A stretch of DNA of 64,000 nucleotides from Pseudomonas sp. FEN (GTDB lineage: Bacteria; Pseudomonadota; Gammaproteobacteria; Pseudomonadales; Pseudomonadaceae). The stretch spans positions 512,491 through 576,490 of the forward strand of contig NZ_CAJFDC010000007.1 of assembly GCF_904067045.1 (NCBI RefSeq), in the 5' to 3' direction. The notes beneath the pieces were generated by a model. The model ran no database searches, was not told the origin of the DNA, and saw nothing but the letters and a program-made list of their open reading frames with translations. Each line of letters begins with the position of its first letter. The first letter of the stretch is position 1. Positions 47,069 through 56,459 of this stretch are shown in pieces. Position numbers and translations under genes: made by a program.

Positions 47069-47860
47069 TCAATAGTTGAAGGTCTTGACCAGCAGCAGGT
47101 CGCCGATGGCGCGCAGGGGCACCGTGAAGCTCTCGCGTTTTTCATCGACGGTGTTTTCGTTGAGCACCAGGTTGATCTGCGAGGTGATGACCTCGTTCTG
47201 GTTGGCGCGCTCGGTAAAGTTATAGCCGTCGCTGGCGCTGTAGTTGCCCCAGTAGTTCACATAAATCAGGTAGGTGCCGTGCAGCGGCGCGGTCATGGTG
47301 AACATTTCCGGGCCGGGGCCGTCGACGCCGTCCGGGTCGAGGCCGCCGCCGTTGGTCAACGCCGGATGGGCGTAGAAGGCGTGCTGGCCGTCGGGGGTGA
47401 TGATGTGCAGGTCGAGTTCGGCCTTGGGGTCGTCCCAGCCGAGGACCACGCGGATACGCGCCGGGGTGATCTGCTTGTTGGCTTCGTAGAACTGCACGCG
47501 CTTGAGGGATTTGCCCTCGGAACTGCGCACTTCGACGTTGTTGGAACCGGCACCGAAGGCGTAGGGCCGGACGAAGCGGCCGGCGTCGTCGGTGTAGAGA
47601 TTCAGCGGGTTGCCGTTGACCGACAGGACGTGCGGCGTGCGCGGACCGGAGGGCGGATTGATCCGGCCTTCGATGGGCGTGCGGCTGCGCTGGATGCCAC
47701 GATCGATGGGCGGCGTGGGATAGGCCACGCGCGGGGCCTCGCTGCGGTCGAGGAAGCCCGAATAACGCCAGCCGCCGGTGGGCTCCTGAAGCTCGGCCGA
47801 GGGCTCGGCCCAGGCGGTCGTGGCCCAGAGGGCGATCAGGATGGGGAAAAACCGGCGCAT
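47069..47860 (-). CDS. magA: DUF2135 (YfaP-like) exported protein, MagA-like
   Basis: A 263-residue exported protein. ATG 47860 is chosen because AAGGAGG lies six bases upstream; an in-frame start at 47887 is weaker. A signal peptide (RRFFPILIALWATTAWA) precedes a DUF2135 domain (IRVVLGWDDPKAELDLHIIT, GTYLIYVNYWGNY). It is the first gene of the operon. The 300 bases before it have no recognisable operator. Confidence 0.8.
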   Translation of the reverse strand: MRRFFPILIALWATTAWAEPSAELQEPTGGWRYSGFLDRSEAPRVAYPTPPIDRGIQRSRTPIEGRINPPSGPRTPHVLSVNGNPLNLYTDDAGRFVRPYAFGAGSNNVEVRSSEGKSLKRVQFYEANKQITPARIRVVLGWDDPKAELDLHIITPDGQHAFYAHPALTNGGGLDPDGVDGPGPEMFTMTAPLHGTYLIYVNYWGNYSASDGYNFTERANQNEVITSQINLVLNENTVDEKRESFTVPLRAIGDLLLVKTFNY

Positions 47861-48161
47861 CAACAGCCTCCTTGCCATGTTTGACAAATCCCTGCGCCAG
47901 ATCCACAGCGCACTCCCGACACGGTATCGGTCAGAGAAGACCTGTCGATGACAGGCGGGGGAAGCGGCAGAGGTTAGCGATTCGAAGGTTGTTAGACAAT
48001 GGATACAAAGCGGTATTTGTGAGGTGGCTCAGCAAATAAATCAGGTTCCTCGTGCGAACCCCGGAAAGCCTTGTAAAACAAGGCAAAAGGCCATTACCTA
48101 AGCAGTGTTTTCCGATCGACCTGCGGTTTTCATATCGACGAGAAACAGATACACGATGCCC
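47861..48161. other. Region upstream of the mag operon
   Basis: The mag promoter should lie here. No clear GacA or RsmA-type site is recognised by eye. No gene is seen. Confidence 0.35.
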
Positions 48162-48344
48162 TTACAAAACAACCGGAGTCGCCGGCCGAAGCTTGGCGAA
48201 ATCACCCTCGGACAAACCGACCTTTGTCCGAACCTCGACAGCGGCGATCAATGTCTCCCTGGTGACCCGCGCCGCTTTACTCGCCTTCATCTGCCGAACC
48301 GAGACCAGCAAGTCCTTCTGGAATTGCTCCGGTTCATCATTCAT
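48162..48344 (-). pseudogene. Truncated HigA/NadS-like antitoxin
   Basis: The 60 residues (EQFQKDLLVSVRQMKASKAA, RVTRETLIAAVEVRTKVGLS) match the start of XRE-type antitoxins that go on with a helix-turn-helix. After VGLSEGDFA the sequence breaks into LRPATPVVL and stops, so most of the DNA-binding domain is gone. Its ATG overlaps the end of the upstream ORF by eight bases, as in type II toxin-antitoxin operons. Confidence 0.6.
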
Positions 48345-48540
48345 CGAAGAGTTCTTCCTTCAATTGTTTCAGGAACACGGCAGGTAGGTTGTCAAATTTT
48401 GACTTGAATACAGCAATGCCGTATCCACAAACAATCATGGGTATGTATCGCACTGTTACGATCACCACAGTGATCATCCCGAGAGCGTGGAAACGATCCA
48501 CTATTCTGTTCAGGACAAAGCGAGTGGTAGCCCCTCGCAT
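48337..48540 (-). pseudogene. Remnant of a RelE/HigB-like toxin
   Basis: The 67-residue frame ends with GIAVFKSKFDNLPAVFLKQL plus KEELFDE, which follows the C-terminal pattern of RelE/HigB toxins (strand, then Lys/Asp, then LKxLKE helix). The N-terminal half has no likeness and the core of the toxin is missing. It overlaps the antitoxin remnant, so it is probably the decayed partner. Confidence 0.4.
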
Positions 48541-48602
48541 TTGCCCCTAAACCCGCTGTCTGCTAGTGTCGCGCCCGTTCAACGCCTACCGAGATCGCCG
48601 CC

Positions 48603-48845
48603 ATGGCCCGCAAAAAAGCTTCCCTGGATTTCGAGCAGTCCCTTGCCGACCTGCAAACCCTGGTCGAACGCCTGGAGAACGGCGAATTGTCGTTGGAAGA
48701 CTCGCTGACCGCTTTCGAACAAGGCATCCGCCTGACCCGCGACTGCCAGGGCGCCCTGGCCCAGGCCGAGCAGAAGGTGCAGATCCTCCTCGAACGCGAC
48801 GGCGAACTGGCCGAAGAGCCCTTCGACGCGGAACAAGCAGAATGA
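48603..48845 (+). CDS. xseB: Exodeoxyribonuclease VII small subunit
   Basis: An 80-residue helical protein, full family length ([40 protein letters not shown]). With XseA it degrades single-stranded DNA in the cytosol. Its stop overlaps the ispA start by four bases (ATGA). The order xseB-ispA-dxs is typical of gammaproteobacteria. Confidence 0.95.
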   Translation: MARKKASLDFEQSLADLQTLVERLENGELSLEDSLTAFEQGIRLTRDCQGALAQAEQKVQILLERDGELAEEPFDAEQAE

Positions 48846-49729
48846 TCAAAGCCTATCAGGCCAGCAGCCAGGCCCGGGTCAACAGCGCACTCGAAACCCT
48901 GTTCAACGCCCCCAGCGCCGAACTCGCCCGCCTCTATGAAGCCATGCGCTACAGCGTGATGAATGGCGGCAAGCGCGTCCGTCCGCTACTCGCCTACGCC
49001 GCCTGCGAGGCCCTCGGCGGCAAGCCCGAACAGGCCAACGGCGCGGCCTGCGCGGTAGAACTGATCCACGCCTACTCGCTGGTGCACGACGATTTGCCGG
49101 CCATGGACGACGACGATCTGCGCCGCGGCCAGCCGACCACCCACAAGGCGTTCGACGAAGCCTGCGCGATTCTTGCCGGCGACGGCCTGCAAAGCCTGGC
49201 CTTCAGCGCCCTGCTCGATCCACGCCTGAGCGACCTGGACGCCGATATCCGCCTGACCATGGTCACCACCCTGGCCCAGGCGGCCGGCCCCGCCGGCATG
49301 GTCGGCGGCCAGGCCATCGACCTCGGCGCGGTCGGCCGCAAGCTCGACCAGAAAGCCCTGGAGTACATGCACCGGCACAAGACCGGCGCACTGATCGAAG
49401 CCAGCGTCAAACTTGGCGCCCTGGCCAGCGGCCACGCGCAAAACGACGAGTTGCGTGCCCTGCAGACCTATGCCCAGGCCATCGGCCTGGCTTTCCAGGT
49501 GCAGGACGATATTCTCGACGTGGAAAGCGACACCGCCACCCTGGGCAAGCGCCAGGGCGCCGATATCGCCCGCGACAAGCCAACCTACCCGGCCCTGCTC
49601 GGCCTGGACGCGGCCAAGGTCTACGCCCTGGAGCTGCGCGACCAGGCGCTGCACGCCCTGCGACCGTTTGACGCTTGCGCCGAACCGTTGCGCGAGCTGG
49701 CCCGTTATATCGTCGAACGTCGCCACTGA
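48842..49729 (+). CDS. ispA: Farnesyl diphosphate synthase
   Basis: A 295-residue trans-prenyltransferase that joins two IPP units to DMAPP. The first aspartate-rich motif is [14 protein letters not shown] (DDxxxxD type) near residue 84 and the second is DDILD near 222. It uses the IPP made through the MEP pathway, whose first enzyme Dxs is encoded 112 bases downstream. Translation is coupled to xseB. Confidence 0.95.
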   Translation: MIKAYQASSQARVNSALETLFNAPSAELARLYEAMRYSVMNGGKRVRPLLAYAACEALGGKPEQANGAACAVELIHAYSLVHDDLPAMDDDDLRRGQPTTHKAFDEACAILAGDGLQSLAFSALLDPRLSDLDADIRLTMVTTLAQAAGPAGMVGGQAIDLGAVGRKLDQKALEYMHRHKTGALIEASVKLGALASGHAQNDELRALQTYAQAIGLAFQVQDDILDVESDTATLGKRQGADIARDKPTYPALLGLDAAKVYALELRDQALHALRPFDACAEPLRELARYIVERRH

Positions 49730-49841
49730 TCCCGGCGCGTCGCTCAAGGCCGCGTATCGGCCAACTTCGACGCTCCGCGTGGGCAGCGTGCGATGCATCA
49801 GGTAAACTGCCGCCTCTTCTATACCTATAACGATTCGCCTG

Positions 49842-51740
49842 ATGCCCACGACGTTCCATGAGATTCCCCGCAAGCGCCCGACCACGCCCCTGCTGGACCG
49901 TGCCGACACGCCGGCCGGCCTGCGCCGGTTAGGTGAAGCCGAGCTGGAAACCCTGGCCGATGAATTGCGCCAGGAGTTGCTCTATTCGGTCGGCCAGACC
50001 GGCGGGCACTTCGGTGCCGGCCTCGGCGTGATCGAACTGACCATCGCGCTGCACTACGTCTTCGACACCCCGGACGACCGACTGGTGTGGGACGTGGGTC
50101 ATCAGGCGTATCCGCACAAGATCCTCACCGGTCGCCGCGCCCGGATGCACACCCTGCGCCAGAAAGGTGGCCTGGCTGCTTTCCCACGCCGTTCGGAGAG
50201 CGAGTACGACACCTTTGGCGTCGGTCACTCCAGCACCTCGATCAGCGCCGCGCTGGGCATGGCCATCGCCGCCCGCCTGCAGAACAGCGAGCGCAAGGCC
50301 ATCGCCGTGATCGGCGACGGTGCCCTGACCGCCGGCATGGCCTTCGAGGCGCTGAACCACGCGCCGGAAGTCGACGCCAACATGCTGGTGATCCTCAACG
50401 ACAACGACATGTCGATCTCGCGCAATGTCGGCGGCCTGTCGAACTACCTGGCCAAGATTCTCTCCAGCCGCACCTACGCGAGCATGCGCGAAGGCAGCAA
50501 GAAAGTACTGTCGCGCCTGCCCGGGGCCTGGGAAATCGCCCGGCGTACCGAAGAATACGCCAAGGGCATGCTGGTGCCCGGGACCCTGTTCGAAGAACTG
50601 GGCTGGAACTACATCGGTCCGATCGACGGCCATGACCTGCCGACCCTGATCGCCACCCTGCGCAACATGCGCGACCTCAAGGGTCCGCAGTTCCTGCATG
50701 TGGTCACCAAGAAGGGCAAGGGCTTCGCTCCGGCGGAGCTCGACCCGATCGGTTACCACGCGATCACCAAGCTCGACCCCCTGGACGCCCCGGCCGCCGC
50801 GCCGAAAAAGGCCAGCGGACCGAAATACTCCGGCGTGTTCGGCGAATGGCTGTGCGACATGGCCGCCGCCGACCCGCGCCTGGTGGGCATTACCCCGGCG
50901 ATGAAGGAAGGCTCCGATCTGGTGGCTTTCAGCGAGCGTTTCCCGCTGCGCTACTTCGACGTGGCGATTGCCGAGCAACACGCGGTGACCTTTGCCGCCG
51001 GCATGGCCTGCGAAGGCGCCAAGCCGGTGGTGGCGATCTACTCGACCTTCCTGCAGCGCGGTTATGACCAATTGGTGCATGACGTGGCGGTGCAGAATCT
51101 CGACGTGTTGTTCGCCATCGACCGCGCCGGCCTGGTGGGCGAAGACGGCCCGACCCATGCCGGTAGTTTCGACCTGTCATACCTGCGCTGCATCCCCGGC
51201 ATGCTGGTGATGACCCCGAGCGACGAAAACGAACTGCGCAAGATGCTCAGCACTGGCCATTTGTACAACGGGCCGGCGGCGGTGCGCTATCCGCGCGGTA
51301 CCGGGCCGAATGCGCCCATCGAGAAAGACCTGGAACCGATCGAGATCGGCAAGGGCGTGGTTCGGCGTCGCGGCAGCAAAGTCGCCCTGTTGGTATTTGG
51401 CGTGCAACTGGCCGAGGCGCTGATCGTGGCCGAGAAGCTGGAGGCGAGCGTGGTCGACATGCGTTTCGTCAAGCCGCTGGATGAAGCGCTGGTGCGCGAA
51501 ATGGCCGGCAGCCATGAGTTGCTGGTGACCCTCGAGGAAAACGCCATCATGGGCGGCGCCGGGGCGGCGGTCAGCGAGTTCCTGGCGCGTGACAACCTGC
51601 TCAAGCCGATCCTGCACCTGGGTCTGCCGGATGTGTATGTCGAACACGCGAAGCCGGCGCAGATGCTGGCGGAGTGCGGGTTGGATGTGGCGGGGATCGA
51701 AGCGTCGGTGACCGAGCGGATGAAGCTGCTGGGATTGTGA
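49842..51740 (+). CDS. dxs: 1-Deoxy-D-xylulose-5-phosphate synthase
   Basis: A 632-residue thiamine-diphosphate enzyme that condenses pyruvate and glyceraldehyde 3-phosphate in the first step of the MEP pathway. Marks include [16 protein letters not shown], the ThDP motif GDGALTAGM...NDN, and [14 protein letters not shown] with [15 protein letters not shown] in the pyrimidine and transketolase C parts. The length is normal. A REP pair follows the gene. Confidence 0.97.
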   Translation: MPTTFHEIPRKRPTTPLLDRADTPAGLRRLGEAELETLADELRQELLYSVGQTGGHFGAGLGVIELTIALHYVFDTPDDRLVWDVGHQAYPHKILTGRRARMHTLRQKGGLAAFPRRSESEYDTFGVGHSSTSISAALGMAIAARLQNSERKAIAVIGDGALTAGMAFEALNHAPEVDANMLVILNDNDMSISRNVGGLSNYLAKILSSRTYASMREGSKKVLSRLPGAWEIARRTEEYAKGMLVPGTLFEELGWNYIGPIDGHDLPTLIATLRNMRDLKGPQFLHVVTKKGKGFAPAELDPIGYHAITKLDPLDAPAAAPKKASGPKYSGVFGEWLCDMAAADPRLVGITPAMKEGSDLVAFSERFPLRYFDVAIAEQHAVTFAAGMACEGAKPVVAIYSTFLQRGYDQLVHDVAVQNLDVLFAIDRAGLVGEDGPTHAGSFDLSYLRCIPGMLVMTPSDENELRKMLSTGHLYNGPAAVRYPRGTGPNAPIEKDLEPIEIGKGVVRRRGSKVALLVFGVQLAEALIVAEKLEASVVDMRFVKPLDEALVREMAGSHELLVTLEENAIMGGAGAAVSEFLARDNLLKPILHLGLPDVYVEHAKPAQMLAECGLDVAGIEASVTERMKLLGL

Positions 51741-51772
51741 GCCCCTTGCTCCATCCTGGAGCACAGCGACTT

Positions 51773-51918
51773 GTGGCGAGCGGGCTTGCCCGCGCTGGGG
51801 CGCGAAGCGGCCCCAAAATCGGCAGCCTCATTGTGTCAGCTGGAAGGTAATCACAGGTTTTACGACTGCTGCACAGCCGAGCGCGGCGGTGCGGCGTTCC
51901 GACAAGCCCGCTCGCCAC
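51773..51918. repeat. REP pair after dxs
   Basis: GTGGCGAGCGGGCTTGCCCG at 51773 and CAAGCCCGCTCGCCAC ending at 51918 form an inverted pair about 145 bases long. It lies between convergent dxs and the membrane-protein gene. Confidence 0.85.
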
Positions 51919-51984
51919 AAAACCCGGCACACCTCAGGACCGTCTCTAACCTGACGCCCTCCAAGCCAAAGGGCATGGTATCGA

Positions 51985-52404
51985 TCAGCCCAACTGACGC
52001 GGAACGCGGTACAGGTAGAACAGCACCGCCGTGGACAACACCAGCAGCATCAACGGCACCGCCTCCAACCCGACGAACACCGCCAGGGTGCCGATCCAGG
52101 TCGGCAATGCCGCCACGACCAGGGCCTTGCGCCGCACATCCGCCAGTTCAATCCACGCCGCCGGCTCTTCCGGGCTATCCAACGCCGCCTGCGTCGCTAC
52201 CAACGAACGCTTGTAAGCCCCGAAAAAGCGCAGGCTGACAAACATCGAAGCCACCCCGGCAATGAACAACGGCATCGCCAACACCGGCAGCAGCGGCTCC
52301 GTCTGCCCGAACAACCAGTTGGCGACAAACAGCGGCAGCACACTCAGCCCCAGTTGCTTCCACCAGCCCACCGCCAGCCGCCGCTTTACCTGGCCACGGG
52401 TCAC
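51985..52404 (-). CDS. Small membrane protein next to ribA
   Basis: A 139-residue protein with hydrophobic segments at about 17-35, 40-60, 95-110 and 112-132 and a hydrophilic loop ([20 protein letters not shown]). Its GTG start overlaps the ribA stop (GTGA), so it is translated with ribA. No family is recognised. The link to riboflavin is by position only. Confidence 0.7.
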   Translation of the reverse strand: MTRGQVKRRLAVGWWKQLGLSVLPLFVANWLFGQTEPLLPVLAMPLFIAGVASMFVSLRFFGAYKRSLVATQAALDSPEEPAAWIELADVRRKALVVAALPTWIGTLAVFVGLEAVPLMLLVLSTAVLFYLYRVPRQLG

Positions 52405-53018
52405 GCCGGGTCAGCCTCGCTCTGGTGCTCGTTGCCCATCATATGGCCGAGCTTGCCAGCCTTGGTCGCCAGGTAGAGCTTGTTGTGCGGGTTCTGCCCG
52501 GTTTGCAGCGGCACGCGCTCGACCACGTCAATGCCCATCTCGGTCAAAGCCTTGACCTTGCGTGGGTTGTTGGTCATCAGGCGCAGGGACTTGATGCCCA
52601 GGTGTTCGAGCATTGGCTGGCAGATGGAGTAGTCGCGCTGGTCGGCGGCAAAACCCAAGCGCTCGTTGGCCTCGACCGTGTCGGCGCCACCATCCTGCAA
52701 CTCATAGGCGCGGATCTTGTTCATCAGGCCAATGCCTCGGCCTTCCTGGCGCAGGTACAGCAAAACACCGCGACCTTCGAGAGCAATCGCCCGCAGCGCT
52801 GCCTCCAGCTGGGAGCCGCAATCGCAGCGCTGGCTGAACAAGGCATCGCCGGTCAGGCATTCGGAATGCACGCGGCCAAGAACCGGTGCGCCATCTGCCA
52901 CATCCCCCAGGGTCAGCACGACGTGTTCACGGCCGGTGGCTTCTTCGAGAAAGCCATTCATGGTGAAGGTCGCAAAGGGAGTGGGCAGTTTGGAAGCGGC
53001 GACGAAAACGACGGGCAC
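52401..53018 (-). CDS. ribA: GTP cyclohydrolase II
   Basis: A 205-residue enzyme that opens GTP to the first riboflavin intermediate. The zinc site is seen in [20 protein letters not shown], and the active-site [10 protein letters not shown] and TNNPRKV are intact. GTG 53018 ([10 protein letters not shown]) is chosen because it matches the known Pseudomonas start and has AGGAG six bases upstream; the ATG three bases earlier is an alternative. It supplies the activity that the RibBA fusion at 56460 lacks. Confidence 0.95.
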   Translation of the reverse strand: MPVVFVAASKLPTPFATFTMNGFLEEATGREHVVLTLGDVADGAPVLGRVHSECLTGDALFSQRCDCGSQLEAALRAIALEGRGVLLYLRQEGRGIGLMNKIRAYELQDGGADTVEANERLGFAADQRDYSICQPMLEHLGIKSLRLMTNNPRKVKALTEMGIDVVERVPLQTGQNPHNKLYLATKAGKLGHMMGNEHQSEADPA

Positions 53019-53114
53019 CATGTGCTCCTGATCAGTATGAGGACTGGAAATTCGCAGAGATTGCATTGTAACAGCAGGTTCCTACAGACGCTTAGGCTGA
53101 ATTATCCATGATAA

Positions 53115-53900
53115 CTATCGATTGGTTTGATTCGTACCCACCGGCACCGGCAGGCTATCGAACGGATAAGGTTGCTTCCAACGTTCGAAAATCACCCGCA
53201 ACTCACCGCTCCTGACCAGCTCCTCCATACGCAGGTCATACAGCGCCATGAGCGCACGCCCCCGTGCGGTATTGGCAAACCCCAGGTACAGCGGCAGGTC
53301 CAGCAGGTGGCTGCGCCGGTACATATCAGGGTGCGCGGCATGCCCCAGCACCTCGTTCACCTCGGACAAGGCGTCGATGTAGTAGTCGGCACGACTGTGG
53401 GACAGCATCGACAAGATACCGTCCCGACGCACGATTTCGTTGTAATGCCGAATATTGGGCAGGTAGTCCTGGTACTTGTAACCGCGCATCCAGGCCAGGC
53501 GATAGATGCCGAGGGTTTCCAGGGTCGGCTGCGGATTGCTCGCCAACCCCAAGGCATAAAGATGATCGACGTCGAAATGCCAACGCGGATACAGCGCCCC
53601 CGCCACCTCGTTGCGATAAGCCGCCACCCAGGCGTCCGCCTCGCCCCGCTGCACCAGTCCGATCGCCCGGGTATAAGGCTCGGTACTGATCAAGACCTTG
53701 ACGCCCTTGGGCTCGAAGATTTCGCGCATCAGATCCCAGGCCATGCCGTGTCCGTCGGCGCCGGTGTAGTCGAGCCATTCCTCGCTGGCGAGGTGGACCT
53801 GCCCGGGTAAGGACGTTTCCTCGCCAGCTCGAGCAACATTTCCTACAACGCTACCTGCAAACAAACAGAGCAGCAGCACCCACAACCGCCAGCCAGACAT
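53115..53900 (-). CDS. Periplasmic SBP_bac_3-type protein
   Basis: A 261-residue protein with a signal peptide (WRLWVLLLCLFAGSVVGNVA) and a solute-binding family 3 fold (GMAWDLMREIFEPKGVKVLI, GEADAWVAAYRNE, RADYYIDALSEV). ATG 53900 has GAGGAA upstream and lies 10 bases after pgpA, at the end of the rib-nusB-thiL-pgpA operon. No permease is beside it. The ligand is unknown; it may be a sensor or a stray binding protein. Confidence 0.78.
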   Translation of the reverse strand: MSGWRLWVLLLCLFAGSVVGNVARAGEETSLPGQVHLASEEWLDYTGADGHGMAWDLMREIFEPKGVKVLISTEPYTRAIGLVQRGEADAWVAAYRNEVAGALYPRWHFDVDHLYALGLASNPQPTLETLGIYRLAWMRGYKYQDYLPNIRHYNEIVRRDGILSMLSHSRADYYIDALSEVNEVLGHAAHPDMYRRSHLLDLPLYLGFANTARGRALMALYDLRMEELVRSGELRVIFERWKQPYPFDSLPVPVGTNQTNR

Positions 53901-53910
53901 GCCCGATTCC

Positions 53911-54414
53911 TCAGGTAAAGAGGTGCACCAACCCTTGCATGGCCAGCCAGGCGAAGACCCCGGCCAGTACATCATCGAGCATGATGCCAACACCGCCATG
54001 GACATGCCGGTCGATCCAGCGGATCGGCCAGGGCTTGAGGATGTCGAAGAAGCGGAACAGCAGAAAACCCGCCAGCAACCAGTACCAGCCGTCCGGCACC
54101 AGCCAGAGGGTGATCCACATCCCGACCATCTCGTCCCAGACGATGCCTTCGTGGTCGTGTACCCGCAGATCGTTGGCGACCTTGCCGCACAGCCAGAAGC
54201 CGAACAACATGGTGACGCCAAGCATCAGCCAGTAGCCCCAGTCGGGCAGCATCTGCCATAACGGTATAAAGGGTAGCGCAACCAGCGACCCCCAGGTGCC
54301 CGGCGCCTTGGGCAAGGTGCCGGAACCGAAGCCGAAGGCCAGGAAATGCCAGGGATTGCGCCAGACCGACGGCGGCACGTGCTCGGCCGGGACCTGCTTG
54401 GGATGATCTGTCAC
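53911..54414 (-). CDS. pgpA: Phosphatidylglycerophosphatase A
   Basis: A 167-residue inner-membrane enzyme that removes phosphate from phosphatidylglycerophosphate. Family blocks are GSGTLPKAPGTWGSLVALP, WDEMVGMWITL and FFDILKPWPI. GTG 54414 overlaps the thiL stop (GTGA) and has GGAG upstream. The thiL-pgpA pair is standard in gammaproteobacteria. Confidence 0.94.
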   Translation of the reverse strand: MTDHPKQVPAEHVPPSVWRNPWHFLAFGFGSGTLPKAPGTWGSLVALPFIPLWQMLPDWGYWLMLGVTMLFGFWLCGKVANDLRVHDHEGIVWDEMVGMWITLWLVPDGWYWLLAGFLLFRFFDILKPWPIRWIDRHVHGGVGIMLDDVLAGVFAWLAMQGLVHLFT

Positions 54415-55376
54415 GGTGTCTCCGGAAAATGTTGGTAACCCCGGCGCGCCGGTGTGATATCGCGGCCAGCGGCGTCCACCAGGAGCACGCCCTGCCCGGC
54501 CAGTACCTGCCCGATCATCCGTACCGATGGGTGCGCGGCCAGCAACCCGGGCCACTCGTCGGCTGGCAGGGTAAAGGCCAGCACGTAGTCATCGCCACCG
54601 CTGAGGGCCGCCTGGTGGGCGCCATCCTGACCGAGAAAGGCCCGCAACGCCGACGACAAGGGCAGCGCGTCGTGCGCCACCTGCAACCTGACCGCGGATG
54701 CCGCCGCGATATGCCCGCAATCGGCCAAGAGCCCATCGGAGATATCCAGTGCCGAGGTCGCCTTGTTGCGCAAGAACTGACCCAGTGCCAATTGCGGCTT
54801 GGGCGACCAGTAGTGCTCCAGCAGCGGCTCGGCAATCGCCGGCTCCGCCGTACGCTGCCCCAGCACCAGCGGCAAGGCGCCGGCCGCATTGCCCAACTCG
54901 CCGCCGACACACAGCAGGTCGCCGACTTGCGCGCCGCCGCGGGTCAAGGCCTGCCCCGTCGGCACCCGACCGAACACCGTCAGCGTCAGGCACAGCGGTC
55001 CACGGGTGGTGTCGCCGCCCACCAGGCGCAAGGCACAGTGTTGCGCCATCAGGTTCAGGCCGTGGGCGAAGGCTTGCAGCCAACTGGCGTCGTTGTGCGG
55101 CAAGGTCAGGGCCAGGGTAAAGGCCAGGGGTGTGGCGCCCATGGCGGCCAGGTCGCTGGCGGCCACGGCCAGCGCGCGCTGGCCGAGCAGGAAAGGGTCG
55201 CAGGGGTCGGCAAAGTGCACACCGGCCACCAGGGTGTCGGTGGAAATCGCCAATTGCTCCCCGGCGGGGACGCTGAGCAGAGCGCAGTCGTCGCCGATGC
55301 CCAGGGCAACGCCCTCGCCGGCCTGCGCACAGGGCGCGGCGGCGAAGAAATTGCGGATCAGCTCGAACTCGCCCAT
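54411..55376 (-). CDS. thiL: Thiamine-monophosphate kinase
   Basis: A 321-residue ATP-dependent kinase that makes thiamine diphosphate. GIGDDCALL, STDTLVAGVHF and GGDDYVLAFTLP are the metal and nucleotide sites. It follows nusB by 18 bases and overlaps pgpA. Dxs in this window uses the cofactor. Confidence 0.95.
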   Translation of the reverse strand: MGEFELIRNFFAAAPCAQAGEGVALGIGDDCALLSVPAGEQLAISTDTLVAGVHFADPCDPFLLGQRALAVAASDLAAMGATPLAFTLALTLPHNDASWLQAFAHGLNLMAQHCALRLVGGDTTRGPLCLTLTVFGRVPTGQALTRGGAQVGDLLCVGGELGNAAGALPLVLGQRTAEPAIAEPLLEHYWSPKPQLALGQFLRNKATSALDISDGLLADCGHIAAASAVRLQVAHDALPLSSALRAFLGQDGAHQAALSGGDDYVLAFTLPADEWPGLLAAHPSVRMIGQVLAGQGVLLVDAAGRDITPARRGYQHFPETP

Positions 55377-55394
55377 GCAAAGGTCAAGCGCGGA

Positions 55395-55895
55395 TCAGCG
55401 CTTGAACGCCTTCACTTCAGCTTCACGCAGGCGCGGCGCCAGCTTGTCGAGCACGCCGTTGACGAACTTGTGACCATCGGTGGAACCGTAGACCTTGGCC
55501 AGTTCGATGCCTTCGTTGATCACCACGCGGTAGGGCACGTCAACGCGCTTGAGCAGTTCCCAGGTGGACAGGCGCAACACCGCCAGCTCAACCGGGTCCA
55601 ACTCTTCGATCTCGATGTCCAGGCACGGCTTGAGGACCGTGTCGATCTCGCTCTTGAACTGCGGGACGCCGTGGAGGATTTCACGGAAGTACGCGCCGTC
55701 GACATCGCTGAAATCGTTGTCGACCCGGAACTGCGCCTCGATTTCGTTCAGCGACTGCTTGGCCATGTGCCACTGGTACAGCGCCTGGGTCGCCAGTTGA
55801 CGGGCTTCGCGACGCTTGACGCTCTTGGAGGGCTTGCCGGCGCCTTCGGGCTTCGGATCGCGCGGGTTGAAACGATCGCTTTCGTCGCTAATCAC
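55395..55895 (-). CDS. nusB: Transcription antitermination factor NusB
   Basis: A 166-residue RNA-binding helical protein that joins S10 on boxA RNA in rRNA antitermination. A charged N-terminal extension precedes the family core ([49 protein letters not shown]). GTG 55895 overlaps the ribH stop by four bases and has GGAGG upstream. Confidence 0.95.
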   Translation of the reverse strand: MISDESDRFNPRDPKPEGAGKPSKSVKRREARQLATQALYQWHMAKQSLNEIEAQFRVDNDFSDVDGAYFREILHGVPQFKSEIDTVLKPCLDIEIEELDPVELAVLRLSTWELLKRVDVPYRVVINEGIELAKVYGSTDGHKFVNGVLDKLAPRLREAEVKAFKR

Positions 55896-56368
55896 ACAGC
55901 CTCCAATTGCGCCAGCAGGCTGACCATTTCCAGGGCGGAAAGGGCGGCTTCGGCGCCTTTGTTGCCGGCCTTGGTGCCGGAACGCTCGATGGCTTGCTCG
56001 ATGGAGTCGACGGTCAGCACGCCAAAGGCCACCGGCACGCCGAACTCCATGGAGACCTGGGCCAGGCCCTTGGTGCATTCGCCGGCCACGTATTCGAAGT
56101 GCGGGGTACCGCCACGAATGACCGCGCCGAGGGCGATGATCGCCGAGAAGTCGCCTTTCTGCGCGACTTTCTGTGCCACCAGCGGGATCTCGAAGGCGCC
56201 AGGCGCACGGATGATGGTGATGTCGCTTTCGCTGACACCGTGGCGAACCAGGGCGTCAACGGCACCGCTCACCAGGCTTTCGACGACGAAGCTGTTGAAG
56301 CGGCCGACCACCAGGGCGTAGCGGCCTTTGGGGGCGATGAAGGTACCTTCGATGGTCTTCAGGGTCAT
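55892..56368 (-). CDS. ribH: 6,7-Dimethyl-8-ribityllumazine synthase
   Basis: A 158-residue enzyme for the penultimate riboflavin step. The marks are [30 protein letters not shown] and [14 protein letters not shown]. It is of normal length and is coupled to nusB. Confidence 0.96.
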   Translation of the reverse strand: MTLKTIEGTFIAPKGRYALVVGRFNSFVVESLVSGAVDALVRHGVSESDITIIRAPGAFEIPLVAQKVAQKGDFSAIIALGAVIRGGTPHFEYVAGECTKGLAQVSMEFGVPVAFGVLTVDSIEQAIERSGTKAGNKGAEAALSALEMVSLLAQLEAV

Positions 56369-56459
56369 TCGACAATTCTCTTAAAGAGCCGGGGCGCGCC
56401 TAGTACGCGCCCCTCAGGGATATTTGAACCGCGAATCAAGGGCCGCGAGCAGCCAGTCT

